Below, one piece after another: positions 27,596 to 35,963 of a stretch of DNA of 64,000 nucleotides. The stretch spans positions 3,410,001 to 3,474,000 of the forward strand of contig NZ_CP046956.1 of assembly GCF_017792025.1 (NCBI RefSeq), in the 5' to 3' direction. A program made the translations under genes and the position numbers. Numbering within the stretch: position 1 is the first letter of the stretch; every line of letters begins with the position of its first letter. A model generated the notes under the pieces. That model made no database searches and had not been told where the DNA came from. It saw only the letters and a program-made list of their open reading frames with translations. The DNA is from Sediminibacillus dalangtanensis (GTDB lineage Bacteria; Bacillota; Bacilli; Bacillales; Amphibacillaceae).

Positions 27596-28546
27596 ATGAT
27601 TAAAATCGTTGCAGTGACCGAAGAAAACCAAAAATTGACCAACATCGAAATAGCAGATGTAGATTTTTCCCAATATAAGTGGTGGTGGATCGACTTCAGT
27701 GAACCGGACTCCGAAGAAATCAACCAGCTGGATACCGCTTTACATTTTCACCCACTCGCCATTGAAGATTGTATTCATAGTTTGCAGCGGCCCAAGCTGG
27801 ACTACTATGACGATTTCTCTTTTTTCGTCACCCATGCCATTCGTGAAGAAAGCCTTGAACAGCGTGAAATTGATTTTTTTATTGGAAGTAATTACGTCGT
27901 CACCTTTCATCATTGGGATTCTACCGAGGTACAGCAGGTATGGGACAGGCTAATGCAGCAGCAAGATTTGACTGGCTGGGATGAATATCGGGTCTTTTAT
28001 GAGGTATTGGACAAGGTCGTCGATAATTTCTTTCCGATTGTTTATCACTTGGAGGACCTGATCAATCAAGTCGAAGAAAATCCGGAGGACAAGCCAATGG
28101 ATGTCCTGCTCGACCAACTGTTCGATTTGCGGCATGAACTGTTGCGGCTGCGCCATACCATCAATCCTATCAGAGATTTATTTTACCGGATGTTAAGCTC
28201 CCATCGTCTGGAAGGAATCCGCGAACGGCGAGAGTACTTTGCCGACATTTACGATCATTTGATGAAGCTGTCCGAAATGGTGGCTTCCAACCGGGAAATC
28301 ACAAATGATATCCGGGACAATTTTATTTCAGTCAACTCTTATCAACAAAACAAAGTTATCCAAGTGCTGACCGTCATCACTTCTATTTTTGCACCATTGA
28401 CATTCATTGCAGGGATTTATGGAATGAACTTTGTCAACATGCCCGAATTGGAATGGCAGTATGGCTATTACGCCTCCTTGGTCGTCATGTTTATTATTAC
28501 AGTGGGGATGATCACCTGGTTCAAGAAAAAAGGCTGGTTCGGGTGA
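27596..28546 (+). CDS. corA: CorA-type magnesium/cobalt transporter
   Basis: 316-aa channel subunit (pentamer in the family). A large cytoplasmic domain is followed by two C-terminal membrane helices with the selectivity motif YGMNF between them (LTFIAGIYGMNFVNMPELEW) and a basic end (WFKKKGWFG). It lets Mg2+ into the cell, with the cytoplasmic domain sensing it. AAAGGAG lies before the ATG. It is divergent from the PrpR-like regulator and looks monocistronic; an inverted-repeat element lies just downstream in place of a classic terminator. Confidence 0.93.
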   Translation: MIKIVAVTEENQKLTNIEIADVDFSQYKWWWIDFSEPDSEEINQLDTALHFHPLAIEDCIHSLQRPKLDYYDDFSFFVTHAIREESLEQREIDFFIGSNYVVTFHHWDSTEVQQVWDRLMQQQDLTGWDEYRVFYEVLDKVVDNFFPIVYHLEDLINQVEENPEDKPMDVLLDQLFDLRHELLRLRHTINPIRDLFYRMLSSHRLEGIRERREYFADIYDHLMKLSEMVASNREITNDIRDNFISVNSYQQNKVIQVLTVITSIFAPLTFIAGIYGMNFVNMPELEWQYGYYASLVVMFIITVGMITWFKKKGWFG

Positions 28547-28552
28547 AGCTTG

Positions 28553-28614
28553 GAGGGGACAGTCCCCATAAGGGTGGTTCTCTTTCCTTTGATGCGCGCG
28601 GGGGACTGTCCCTC
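28553..28614. repeat. GGGGACTGTCCC-type inverted-repeat element
   Basis: GAGGGGACAGTCCCC (28553-28567) and GGGGGACTGTCCCTC (28600-28614) are inverted copies 32 nt apart, 7 nt after the corA stop. A bidirectional terminator role is possible for this copy. Confidence 0.75.
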
Positions 28615-28718
28615 TGATCAAGGTTTCACAACGAGATGCTGGAATGGGGACAGACCTTCACAACCGTAAAAGTTGATATAACAAGGTTTACTTTATTTGT
28701 GCATCCCATTTGAGGTAT

Positions 28719-28780
28719 GGGAGGGTCAGTCCCTCCTAAAGCTTCTAGAGCTTCAAAACGCCAAAAAGGGACTGTCCCCA
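28719..28780. repeat. GGGACTGTCCC-type inverted-repeat element
   Basis: GGGAGGGTCAGTCCCTCC at the left and AAGGGACTGTCCCC at the right; a palindromic AAGCTTCTAGAGCTT core lies between. Confidence 0.7.
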
Positions 28781-28817
28781 GTATTAAAACGAGAAAGTCC
28801 CTTTTGTCGTTAGTATT

Positions 28818-29669
28818 TTATTTTTCAGGAGATGTCACTTGTTTGAATCCTAATTCGGCTAACGCTTGTTGCAATGTCGCCCTCGTGGTTACTCCTTTGT
28901 AGTCAAGACCAAGATTGCCGATTGTTTGTGCAACCTCCGGGCGTATACCCGTGATAATCGCCTTGATGCCAATTAAACTGAGCGCCTTTAAGATTTGAAA
29001 GATTTGATCGGATACCATCGTGTCGATCATCGGGACACCGGAAATATCCAATATCACATAGTCAAGTTCGAGATTCGTTCCTTCTTTTAATACAATCTCT
29101 GTAATCAGCTGTGCACGGTGGGTATCGATTTCTCCCACAATTGGAACAGCAGCAATTCCCGGGGCAACTGGAACGACAGGAACAGACAATTCCTCCAAGG
29201 CGCTATAAGCAACCTTCATAAGACGGTCGTTATGTTCCTCATAAACGTTTCCAATCACAGCACTAACTTTGTCAAGCAATGGATCAATGATCTTTGAAAC
29301 ATCCAACATGGTAATCGGAGCAAATTGCCGACTTTCCAATTCCCTGGTGACAGCATTCCATATTTCCCTACGGTAAAAGGAGACCGCCCGCAATGCATCA
29401 CTCAATTTGACATTATAGCGAATCGCAAAATCGGAAACACGCCTGCCCCAATCTTCTACCGACGGTAACATGGTTTCTGGTCCTTTAAATAAGGATTCAC
29501 CGAGGTACTTAAGCAGCTCAGCCCGGAACTCTGTACGATCCTCTTCAGGCATTCCTGCGTTTACAAGGCTGTTCGTGTAATCATCATCCATAATCTTTTC
29601 CAGATTCCCCGCTAATTCATGATGCATATTGACTACTTTTTTCCCAATATACTCCAACTCGTGTTTCAA
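28818..29669 (-). CDS. RsbR-family stressosome protein (RsbRD-N + STAS)
   Basis: 283-aa cytoplasmic protein. N-terminal non-haem-globin helical sensor domain (~1-155), C-terminal STAS domain (~165-280). RsbR paralogues build the stressosome and are phosphorylated by RsbT at two conserved residues; here the corresponding positions appear to be Thr in VGEIDTHRAQLI and Ser in DISGVPMIDTMV. No rsbS, rsbT or sigB is adjacent, so this is an orphan paralogue that would join a stressosome encoded elsewhere and modulate the general stress response. Confidence 0.85.
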   Translation of the reverse strand: MKHELEYIGKKVVNMHHELAGNLEKIMDDDYTNSLVNAGMPEEDRTEFRAELLKYLGESLFKGPETMLPSVEDWGRRVSDFAIRYNVKLSDALRAVSFYRREIWNAVTRELESRQFAPITMLDVSKIIDPLLDKVSAVIGNVYEEHNDRLMKVAYSALEELSVPVVPVAPGIAAVPIVGEIDTHRAQLITEIVLKEGTNLELDYVILDISGVPMIDTMVSDQIFQILKALSLIGIKAIITGIRPEVAQTIGNLGLDYKGVTTRATLQQALAELGFKQVTSPEK

Positions 29670-29967
29670 AGGAATACCACCTTAATTAATTGGTCTCTTT
29701 CTCTAGAATATAGGATATTGGGCAGAAAGAGCAAATGATATAGGCTTGTAAATATTATCCTTCCGCGATGAAGTAGTGGTAGATAAATTATTTAATGGTA
29801 ATAATGCTGAAACTAGCGGTTTTTTTGGCGAAATGAAAAACACGACACCATTGCCTTTAAGATATAGTTGTCGTTTATTACTACTTTTGTCCTGGCCGGT
29901 GCGCAAAATATACTGTGCGTTTATGGTGTTGATAGTTTATTCTGGTTTCCCCTGTCTCCACTCAAAA

Positions 29968-30375
29968 TCAAGCAAAGTTCTTTTTAAGTATCATTTTCCT
30001 GGTCACTTTTGTGGCGTTAATGATTATAGCTATAACACAAGTGCCCACCAGCAAAATCTGAAGGGTGTTTACTCCTTGCCATTGACTCATGGAAGGTAAA
30101 TCAAAAAGCAATCCGCTTGTTAGATAGAATAAAAACAATGATACACCAGTTAGACATAGAGCGTATCCCCTTTTCCACAATGCCAAAAAGGCCATAGTTC
30201 CTAAAATGATAAATGAAGCTATAATCATCCCAATCAAATAGTTTATACTGATGGATTGGGGGGCATCCAACATGATTACACCGATTCCAATTTGCGTAAA
30301 AAGCGCTATACTGATAAAAAATGCTAATGTGTAATAAACAACGTAAAGCATGGCTTCTTTAAGTGATTTGTTCAT
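29968..30375 (-). CDS. small four-helix membrane protein, unknown function
   Basis: 135 aa with four hydrophobic segments (about 10-32, 45-65, 70-92, 103-123) and a basic C-terminal tail (NATKVTRKMILKKNFA). I do not recognise the family. The ATG at 30373-30375 has an AGAGGA box 6 nt before it; an ATG two codons upstream lies too close to that box. It stands alone on the minus strand. The 298 nt between it and the RsbR gene show no further feature. Confidence 0.6.
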   Translation of the reverse strand: MNKSLKEAMLYVVYYTLAFFISIALFTQIGIGVIMLDAPQSISINYLIGMIIASFIILGTMAFLALWKRGYALCLTGVSLFLFYLTSGLLFDLPSMSQWQGVNTLQILLVGTCVIAIIINATKVTRKMILKKNFA

Positions 30376-30478
30376 ACGCATCCTCTTTTTTACAAGTCTT
30401 TCTTTCTATTTTATTCCTTTTTATAAGGTTTTCCAATTAAATTTTTCCGCTCTTGAGGTTGAAAGGAATAGGTTGGAA

Positions 30479-30512
30479 AAACCGCCGGCAGTAGTAATAG
30501 CCGACGGTTTTT
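30479..30512. terminator. bidirectional terminator beside yvrJ
   Basis: AAAACCGCCGGC-N10-GCCGACGGTTTTT with one internal mismatch gives U-runs on both strands. It lies just after the yvrJ stop on the minus strand. Confidence 0.75.
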
Positions 30513-30529
30513 GAATTGGTGGAATTTTA

Positions 30530-30664
30530 TCATTTTAATTTTCCGGGCAAGGCATGGATTGATTCGATCAACGTATTCAGCTTCCCTTCAATACGATGAA
30601 GCAAGTAAAACGTCACCGCTGCAGGAAAACCGACATCCGTCACCAAAGATAACCACGTCTCCAC
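30530..30664 (-). CDS. yvrJ: YvrJ-family small membrane protein
   Basis: 44 residues from a GTG at 30662-30664, preceded by AGGAGG at 7-nt spacing. Starts METWLSLVTDVGFPAAVTFY and contains LLHRIEGKLNTLIESI, the pattern of the YvrJ family: one membrane helix and a short amphipathic tail. Function unknown. In Bacillaceae such genes commonly accompany DUF2922 and DUF1659 genes, which lie just upstream here on the same strand. A hairpin terminator and GGGGACTGACCCC repeats separate them. Confidence 0.8.
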   Translation of the reverse strand: METWLSLVTDVGFPAAVTFYLLHRIEGKLNTLIESIHALPGKLK

Positions 30665-30682
30665 ACTTTCTCCTCCCTTCCG

Positions 30683-30820
30683 TGGGGACTGACCCCAAAT
30701 ACAGGTATTCGACAAGGTATGACATCGAGAGGGACTGTCCCTTCATAAGCAAAACCCGCCCGCATCAGGCATTATAGGTGTCTTGCTAGTCAGATCGAAC
30801 GTTCATGGGGACTGACCCCA
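30683..30820. repeat. cluster of three GGGGACTGACCCC-type palindromes
   Basis: Palindromes at 30683-30696 (GGGGACTGACCCC), 30728-30743 (GAGGGACTGTCCCTTC) and 30806-30820 (TGGGGACTGACCCCA), between yvrJ and the DUF2922 terminator. Confidence 0.75.
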
Positions 30821-30860
30821 TTGATTCGTTTAAGAGTTTCTGTGCCCCTCCTTGATAGAA

Positions 30861-30887
30861 AAGGGAGCGGTCGGTGACCGCTCCCTT
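30861..30887 (-). terminator. terminator of DUF1659-DUF2922 operon
   Basis: AAGGGAGCGGTC-GGT-GACCGCTCCCTT, a perfect 12-bp stem; on the minus strand it is followed by TTTTC. It starts 12 nt after the DUF2922 stop. Confidence 0.88.
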
Positions 30888-30898
30888 GCACTTGTGGA

Positions 30899-31111
30899 TT
30901 ATAATTCGATTTCTTCTACGTTTCGCTCGACTATGCGGGCACTTTTCTTGCTGACGAGGTCACCGCCAGAAGAAAAGAAAGCGTTTTGAGCGATAATTTC
31001 GTCCATGGCTGCATTGACAGCGGCCGGATCAGCTGGTTCCACCGGCTGATCAAGGGAAATCGTCACTGTTTTATCCTCTTCATTCAAGAATTTAAGCTCC
31101 AGTTTTTTCAT
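30899..31111 (-). CDS. DUF2922 family protein
   Basis: 70-residue protein: KKLELKFLNEEDKTVTISLDQP, then an Ala/Pro-rich middle and VSKKSARIVERNVEEIEL. This matches the DUF2922 family. GAGGAGGTG precedes the ATG. It lies 54 nt after DUF1659 on the same strand, the usual order in Bacillaceae. Function is unknown. No signal peptide or membrane helix. Confidence 0.8.
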   Translation of the reverse strand: MKKLELKFLNEEDKTVTISLDQPVEPADPAAVNAAMDEIIAQNAFFSSGGDLVSKKSARIVERNVEEIEL

Positions 31112-31165
31112 GTTTCCACCTCCTCTCTCGATTGAGAAATCGGAAAACTACTAAATGGCGACTAC

Positions 31166-31387
31166 CTATTCAATAATAAGCGAGCTGTCGTTTCGTTTAA
31201 TCGAATAGAGTTCGCGTTGCTGCAAATCGACCAAAGCTGTGGAAACAGCCATCAATTGGTCAGCAGTCGCCGCTGTTTTCACATTGTTGAAGGTTTTGTT
31301 TTTCAGAATTGGATCTCCGCTTTCCCCGTCCACACCGTCTTGAAAGACCAGCTGCAACCGGGAATCGACCTTTTGTGTGTCAGCCAT
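31166..31387 (-). CDS. DUF1659 family protein
   Basis: 73 residues from the ATG at 31385-31387, placed 6 nt after a strong AAAGGAGGTG; an in-frame GTG overlaps the box itself and is unlikely to be used. The sequence (RLQLVFQDGVDGESGDPILKNKTFNNVK ... QLMAVSTALVDLQQRELYSIKR) fits DUF1659. First gene of a two-gene operon with DUF2922. Function unknown; the fixed association suggests the two proteins work together. Confidence 0.8.
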   Translation of the reverse strand: MADTQKVDSRLQLVFQDGVDGESGDPILKNKTFNNVKTAATADQLMAVSTALVDLQQRELYSIKRNDSSLIIE

Positions 31388-31468
31388 GCCGCTCACCTCC
31401 TTTCACTTCCATAATCGTGGGAAGTAGAAAGGTAGGTGCTGTCTTTCTAAAATAGTCTTCTCTATTAA

Positions 31469-31537
31469 AAGGACTGTCCGCCAACGCTCTACCACTATAA
31501 CGAGCCGCAGTGTTATTGTGTTGGGGGACTGTCCCCC
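31469..31537. repeat. GGGGACTGTCCCC-type element with GCAGTGTTATTGTGTTGG core
   Basis: The right half (GCAGTGTTATTGTGTTGG then GGGACTGTCCCCC) is nearly the same as the copy at 59870-59937. The left end AAGGACTGTCCGCCAACG is a decayed inverse. Confidence 0.7.
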
Positions 31538-31578
31538 TCGGTCGCTTTTGATTGCGCACTTTCTGCTGTTCTATTACT

Positions 31579-31595
31579 TTTACATACTTTTTACA
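31579..31595 (+). promoter_or_regulatory. WalR-type box upstream of LCP gene
   Basis: TTTACA-TACTT-TTTACA, in reverse TGTAAA-N5-TGTAAA, an exact WalR consensus match. A TAAAAT -10 candidate lies at 31630-31635. Confidence 0.6.
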
Positions 31596-31686
31596 TAAAA
31601 ATTCAATTTACTAGTGTCGTATTTCGTTGTAAAATAAAAGTTAGTGTGTTATTGAAGATGAGCTCTATTAATAAGGAGACTAGTGA

Positions 31687-32838
31687 ATGGAAAACAATAC
31701 CCAAAGAAGAAGAGTAAGGAAACGAAAAATAAAAAAGCGGAGACGCCTTTTATTTATACTGATGCCGATTTTCATTTTAATTGGAGCTACTACAGCTTAT
31801 GGAGTTCACTTGTATAATAAAGCGGATCAAGTTGTCAGCGATTCCTATGAAGATGATGGTAGAGACAAATCTGACCTTCGAGATAAGGAAGTAGATCCGG
31901 ATGTAGACAATGTGTCAGTTTTATTCATAGGTGTAGATGAAAGTAACAAACGGAACAATGAAGGAAGTTCGCGTTCTGATGCTTTAATGCTGGCAACTCT
32001 TAATAAGGATGACAAAAGCGTCAAGCTATTAAGCATTCCGCGGGACTCCTATGTGTATATTCCAGAAGTTGGTTATAACACCAAGATTAATCACGCCCAT
32101 GCATATGGTGGTCCAAAAGCATCCATTGAAGCTGTAGAAAGTCTGCTGGACATTCCAGTAGACTACTACGTAAAAATGGATTTTGAAGCCTTCATCGATG
32201 TAGTAGATGCATTAAACGGTATTAATGTCGATGTTCCTTATGAAATGTATGAACAAGACTCTAATGATAAAGCGGATGCCATTCACTTATATCCTGGTGA
32301 GCAAAGCTTGAACGGAGAAGAAGCGCTTGCTTTGGCCAGAACGAGAAAGCAAGATAATGACTTGGAACGTGGTAAAAGGCAGCAGGAAATAATCAAAGCA
32401 GTCATAAAGAAAGCTGCCAATATTGGATCGATAACAAAATATGATGACATCATGGAAGCGGTCGGAAACAACATGTCTACGAATATGCGTTTTAGCGAAA
32501 TGAAAAGCTTCATTTCTTATGGCACGAGCGGCAGTTTAGATGTAGAAACGCTTAATCTCGAAGGGCAGGATTCAATGATTGACGGCATTTACTATTACCA
32601 ACTGGACGAAACTGATGTAGCAAATAAACGAATCGAATTGCGTAACCATCTCGAATTGGAAAGTACTGATCATCCGGGTGATAATGTAAATGGAAACAAT
32701 GACTATCAAAATGAATCCTATCAATCCACTGATGAACCAACTCAAGACGGGACTAATGGTACTGACTCCTATTCTGATCCTAATCAGGAGGAGCAAAATA
32801 ATCAATACGACGACTCGGATACAGAATCAACTTACTAA
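31687..32838 (+). CDS. LCP (LytR-CpsA-Psr) family wall polymer ligase
   Basis: 383-aa membrane-anchored enzyme that moves teichoic acid or other polymer from its undecaprenyl carrier to peptidoglycan. A very basic cytoplasmic start (QRRRVRKRKIKKRRR) precedes one membrane helix (~22-42). The extracellular LCP domain (~75-310) has the conserved SRSDALMLATLN, LSIPRDSYVYIP, TKINHAHAYGG and ALALARTRKQDNDLERGKRQ segments, whose Arg and Asp residues bind the pyrophosphate and Mg2+. The C-terminal ~60 residues are a low-complexity Asp/Asn/Glu/Ser-rich tail. Next to the tag genes and behind a WalR-type box, it is probably a main WTA ligase. Confidence 0.92.
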   Translation: MENNTQRRRVRKRKIKKRRRLLFILMPIFILIGATTAYGVHLYNKADQVVSDSYEDDGRDKSDLRDKEVDPDVDNVSVLFIGVDESNKRNNEGSSRSDALMLATLNKDDKSVKLLSIPRDSYVYIPEVGYNTKINHAHAYGGPKASIEAVESLLDIPVDYYVKMDFEAFIDVVDALNGINVDVPYEMYEQDSNDKADAIHLYPGEQSLNGEEALALARTRKQDNDLERGKRQQEIIKAVIKKAANIGSITKYDDIMEAVGNNMSTNMRFSEMKSFISYGTSGSLDVETLNLEGQDSMIDGIYYYQLDETDVANKRIELRNHLELESTDHPGDNVNGNNDYQNESYQSTDEPTQDGTNGTDSYSDPNQEEQNNQYDDSDTESTY

Positions 32839-32841
32839 TCC

Positions 32842-32888
32842 AATAACCGCGGGTAAGCAAAATGGCTTATCTGCGGTTATTTTTTTAC
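32842..32888 (+). terminator. terminator after LCP gene
   Basis: AATAACCGC...GCGGTTATT with inner TAAGC/GCTTA pairing, then TTTTTT. Confidence 0.88.
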
Positions 32889-33019
32889 TATTTTTTACCG
32901 ATAAATTAGTTCTTTTTCTTCCTTTTAAAAGAGACACATTGACGGAGTTTACAACGAATAAAATATGGGAAAAGACAAGATACTGAACCTAAGGGATTTG
33001 TGTAAAGAAAGGAAATCAG

Positions 33020-35929
33020 ATGATGAGAAAATTAGCGAAGTTACATAAAGGAAAAAAATTCATTTACAAGCAAGCAAAACGCCAAATCAGAAAATTGCGT
33101 TCTCATCCCTTCCGTATTTCTTCCCTCTATTTTGAGGGAAATCGATTGAAAGTAGAATTGACAAATCGCAGTAAGAAGAACCAAACCTATTCAGAGGCAA
33201 CTTTGCTTTTAAGAAGCATGGAGGAAGAGAATACGGAATATTACTTTTCCCTCTCCCATTTCTTAAATGATCGTTACGAGCATCAAATGAATGCTTCTCT
33301 TGCAGCGGAAGAACTTCCTGACTTTTCCAAGACAGGAAAGTGGGCGTTTTATTTAGTGGATAAAGATAAGTTGTACCGTCTTCCTCCCACTAAATCTTTT
33401 CGCAAAGAAATTTACAGCTTTGCCAATAAAAAAGTAGAGGGAAACCTGATTATTGAACCTTACATCACGGTAAATGGAAATGTCAGCCTGCAGGCGAAGG
33501 ATACCATTCTGGACAATCAACTATATCAGGTTCCTAACTTTGTCGACAAAGTTACGACCATGCAAAGCAGCTTGAAGCTAGAAGGCTGGGCGGACTTTTT
33601 CCACGAGGACAAGCAGCATATCCAACTGCTCATACAAAAAAGGGACTCTACTTTCCATTATTACCGGCCGATAACATGGTTGAACGATGGCAGATGGGAA
33701 GCAATGGCGACTTTTTCCGGAAAAGACTATCCCAAAGGGACCTGGGATTACTATTTCCTTTTGGCAAGCGGCCAAAAGTTCAGGATAAAAGTGAAAAACA
33801 GCAAAGTTCTTGCTTACCAGGATCCCTTATACTACCAAACCGATAAAGAATCCAGGGAATTACGCACCTATATGACAAAAAAAGGATCTTTGTCTTCCAG
33901 AAGCAGAATGGCCTTCATCCGGATCCGCGGACTGGAAAGTGCCCTGGTGAACGATTGGACCGTGCATATGCACGGTACTCTTAGAAGTTATTTGTTGAAC
34001 AAGCACGACAACGATACGCCCATGCAAATCGCTTTGCGTCAGCGGAATACAGATGAATTTCATTATTTCCCAATAGACGTCCAGCTTGATCCGGCATCAG
34101 AAGGGTTTTTATTTGAATTCCCGTTCAACTACCGGGACATCATTCCATTTGAAGATATCGACAGTATACGTTGGGATGCCTATTTACAGTTAAAAATATA
34201 CGGGGAGAAGCATTTGTTCCGCTTACGCGTCAAGTCGGGAACAATAGCATATGACTCGCGTATTCAGTTCCAACACTCTACCATATACCAGGCATTTTAT
34301 TACCCGACTGTGAAGAATCATCTTTCGGTGTCTTTGACAGAACTGACCGTACAGCGAGATTTACAGCGGTTCAATCTCAAAGATGGTCACTTACAGCTAA
34401 AAGGGTATGCCTATCTGGATACAGTCCATTTTGATCAGCCAGACGCAATTGATCGTTTCCTGATTATTCGGGAACGGGAAACGGAAGAAGAAATAAAATT
34501 GCCATTGCCCTCTAATACCGCAAAGCGGCTCCGATCCGACCGATATGATTACCGGTTTGCAGGATTTGATATCAGTGTTCCGCTTGAACAAATATATACG
34601 CACTTAAAAACCGAGGACAAAGAGATTTATGATCTATTTGTTGAACTTCATTATAATGGTATTGTTCGGGAAAGAAAGTTAGGTGCACAACAATACACTT
34701 ATTATAAAGATGAAATTTTAAGAGAGAGCACTGTTCCTTATGATGGTTACTATATAAGAAATTACTTGACCTACACACCGCGTGGAAACCTTAAAATAGA
34801 ATCTATATCTTTTTCTGAAGAAAAATTGCACTATTTGAAGTACGGTCAATATATCGACCGTTTTCGAAATCGCCACCGGGATATCTGGCTGGTCGGGGAA
34901 CGTCCCGATACTGCCCAGGATACCGGTTATCATTTCTTTAAATATTGCCGGCTCCATTACCCGGAAAAAGAGGTTTATTATGTGATTGACCGCGATTCAG
35001 AGGATATACGGAACATTGCAGATTTGGGTAACGTTCTGTATAACGGATCAGCGGAACACTTACGCATGGCCGCGCTTGCATCTGCTTTTATCGGTTCTCA
35101 TGATCCAGATTACTTCTTGCCGGCTAAAGGAGCGGAATTGCGATCATTTAAAAAAGGAAGGCGAATCTTCCTACAGCATGGCGTGTTGGGCAGAAAGAAC
35201 GTTGAGTACCATCGCCAATACTACAAATATCCATTTCATATGGTATGTGTCAGCTCGGAACCGGAAAAGAAACTGGTCATGAACAAAATGGGGTATAAGG
35301 ACAGTGAAGTGAAGATAACCGGTCTCTCTCGTTTCGACAACCTGTTGACCGAACATCACGAGGATCGTTCGATTCTTGTTATACCAACCTGGCGGGAGTG
35401 GTTGAAAACAGAGGACGACTTTTTAGAGTCCGAATATTTCTGTAGATACAACAATTTACTGAATAATAGCAGGCTTCGTGAATTACTGGAACAATATGAT
35501 GTCAAATTGAACCTATATCCACATTACCGCATGCAGCAGTTTATCGATCATTTCAGCGGCCTTGCCTGTGACCGTATCAATGTGTTGAAGCTCGGAGAGA
35601 AAAATGTACAGGACTTGATCATGGAAAACAAATTGATGATTACTGACTTCTCGTCTGTATCCTTTGATTTTAATTTCATGGCGAAACCGGTAATTTTTTA
35701 TCACTTTGATGCCGATTCCTTTTTCCGGGACGGCATTCTACGTCCGATTGAAGAAACTTTTCTAGGGGACATCTGCCGGACAGAGGAACAAATGGTGGAT
35801 GCTATTGAACACTATTTAGCAGATAACTTCCAAGAGCATTCATCCGTGTCAGAGAAGAAATACTTAATTTTTTCTCAAGTAGATCAAGATAACTGTAAAC
35901 GTATCTATCAGGAAATCACCCATATTTAA
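33020..35929 (+). CDS. large CDP-glycerol glycerophosphotransferase family protein
   Basis: 969 aa. The C-terminal ~380 residues are a TagB/TagF-type GT-B domain: IWLVGERPDTAQDTGYHFF, IFLQHGVLGRKN (catalytic-type His), VIPTWREW, NLYPHYRM (second His) and LMITDFSSVSFDFNFMAKP. The first ~580 residues are unlike canonical TagB or TagF: a basic start (KLHKGKKFIYKQAKRQIRKLR), then several beta-rich stretches that look like repeats (NRLKVELTNRSKKNQ, SSLKLEGWADFF, NDWTVHMHGTLRSY, DGHLQLKGYAYLD). It could bind the growing polymer or the membrane. It may transfer glycerol phosphate or a related polyol phosphate. It is monocistronic, between two terminators. Confidence 0.85.
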   Translation: MMRKLAKLHKGKKFIYKQAKRQIRKLRSHPFRISSLYFEGNRLKVELTNRSKKNQTYSEATLLLRSMEEENTEYYFSLSHFLNDRYEHQMNASLAAEELPDFSKTGKWAFYLVDKDKLYRLPPTKSFRKEIYSFANKKVEGNLIIEPYITVNGNVSLQAKDTILDNQLYQVPNFVDKVTTMQSSLKLEGWADFFHEDKQHIQLLIQKRDSTFHYYRPITWLNDGRWEAMATFSGKDYPKGTWDYYFLLASGQKFRIKVKNSKVLAYQDPLYYQTDKESRELRTYMTKKGSLSSRSRMAFIRIRGLESALVNDWTVHMHGTLRSYLLNKHDNDTPMQIALRQRNTDEFHYFPIDVQLDPASEGFLFEFPFNYRDIIPFEDIDSIRWDAYLQLKIYGEKHLFRLRVKSGTIAYDSRIQFQHSTIYQAFYYPTVKNHLSVSLTELTVQRDLQRFNLKDGHLQLKGYAYLDTVHFDQPDAIDRFLIIRERETEEEIKLPLPSNTAKRLRSDRYDYRFAGFDISVPLEQIYTHLKTEDKEIYDLFVELHYNGIVRERKLGAQQYTYYKDEILRESTVPYDGYYIRNYLTYTPRGNLKIESISFSEEKLHYLKYGQYIDRFRNRHRDIWLVGERPDTAQDTGYHFFKYCRLHYPEKEVYYVIDRDSEDIRNIADLGNVLYNGSAEHLRMAALASAFIGSHDPDYFLPAKGAELRSFKKGRRIFLQHGVLGRKNVEYHRQYYKYPFHMVCVSSEPEKKLVMNKMGYKDSEVKITGLSRFDNLLTEHHEDRSILVIPTWREWLKTEDDFLESEYFCRYNNLLNNSRLRELLEQYDVKLNLYPHYRMQQFIDHFSGLACDRINVLKLGEKNVQDLIMENKLMITDFSSVSFDFNFMAKPVIFYHFDADSFFRDGILRPIEETFLGDICRTEEQMVDAIEHYLADNFQEHSSVSEKKYLIFSQVDQDNCKRIYQEITHI

Positions 35930-35931
35930 CT

Positions 35932-35959
35932 AAATAGGCCGGCAAACGCCGGCCTATTT
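35932..35959. terminator. bidirectional terminator between convergent genes
   Basis: AAATAGGCCGGC-AAAC-GCCGGCCTATTT, a perfect 12-bp stem with a 4-nt loop, between the 969-aa gene and tagA. Confidence 0.85.
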
Positions 35960-35963
35960 ACTA

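Noticed and set aside
29776..30099. 107-codon plus-strand open frame
   Set aside because: It lies largely in a gap and antisense to the four-helix membrane protein gene; no ribosome site or recognisable protein features.
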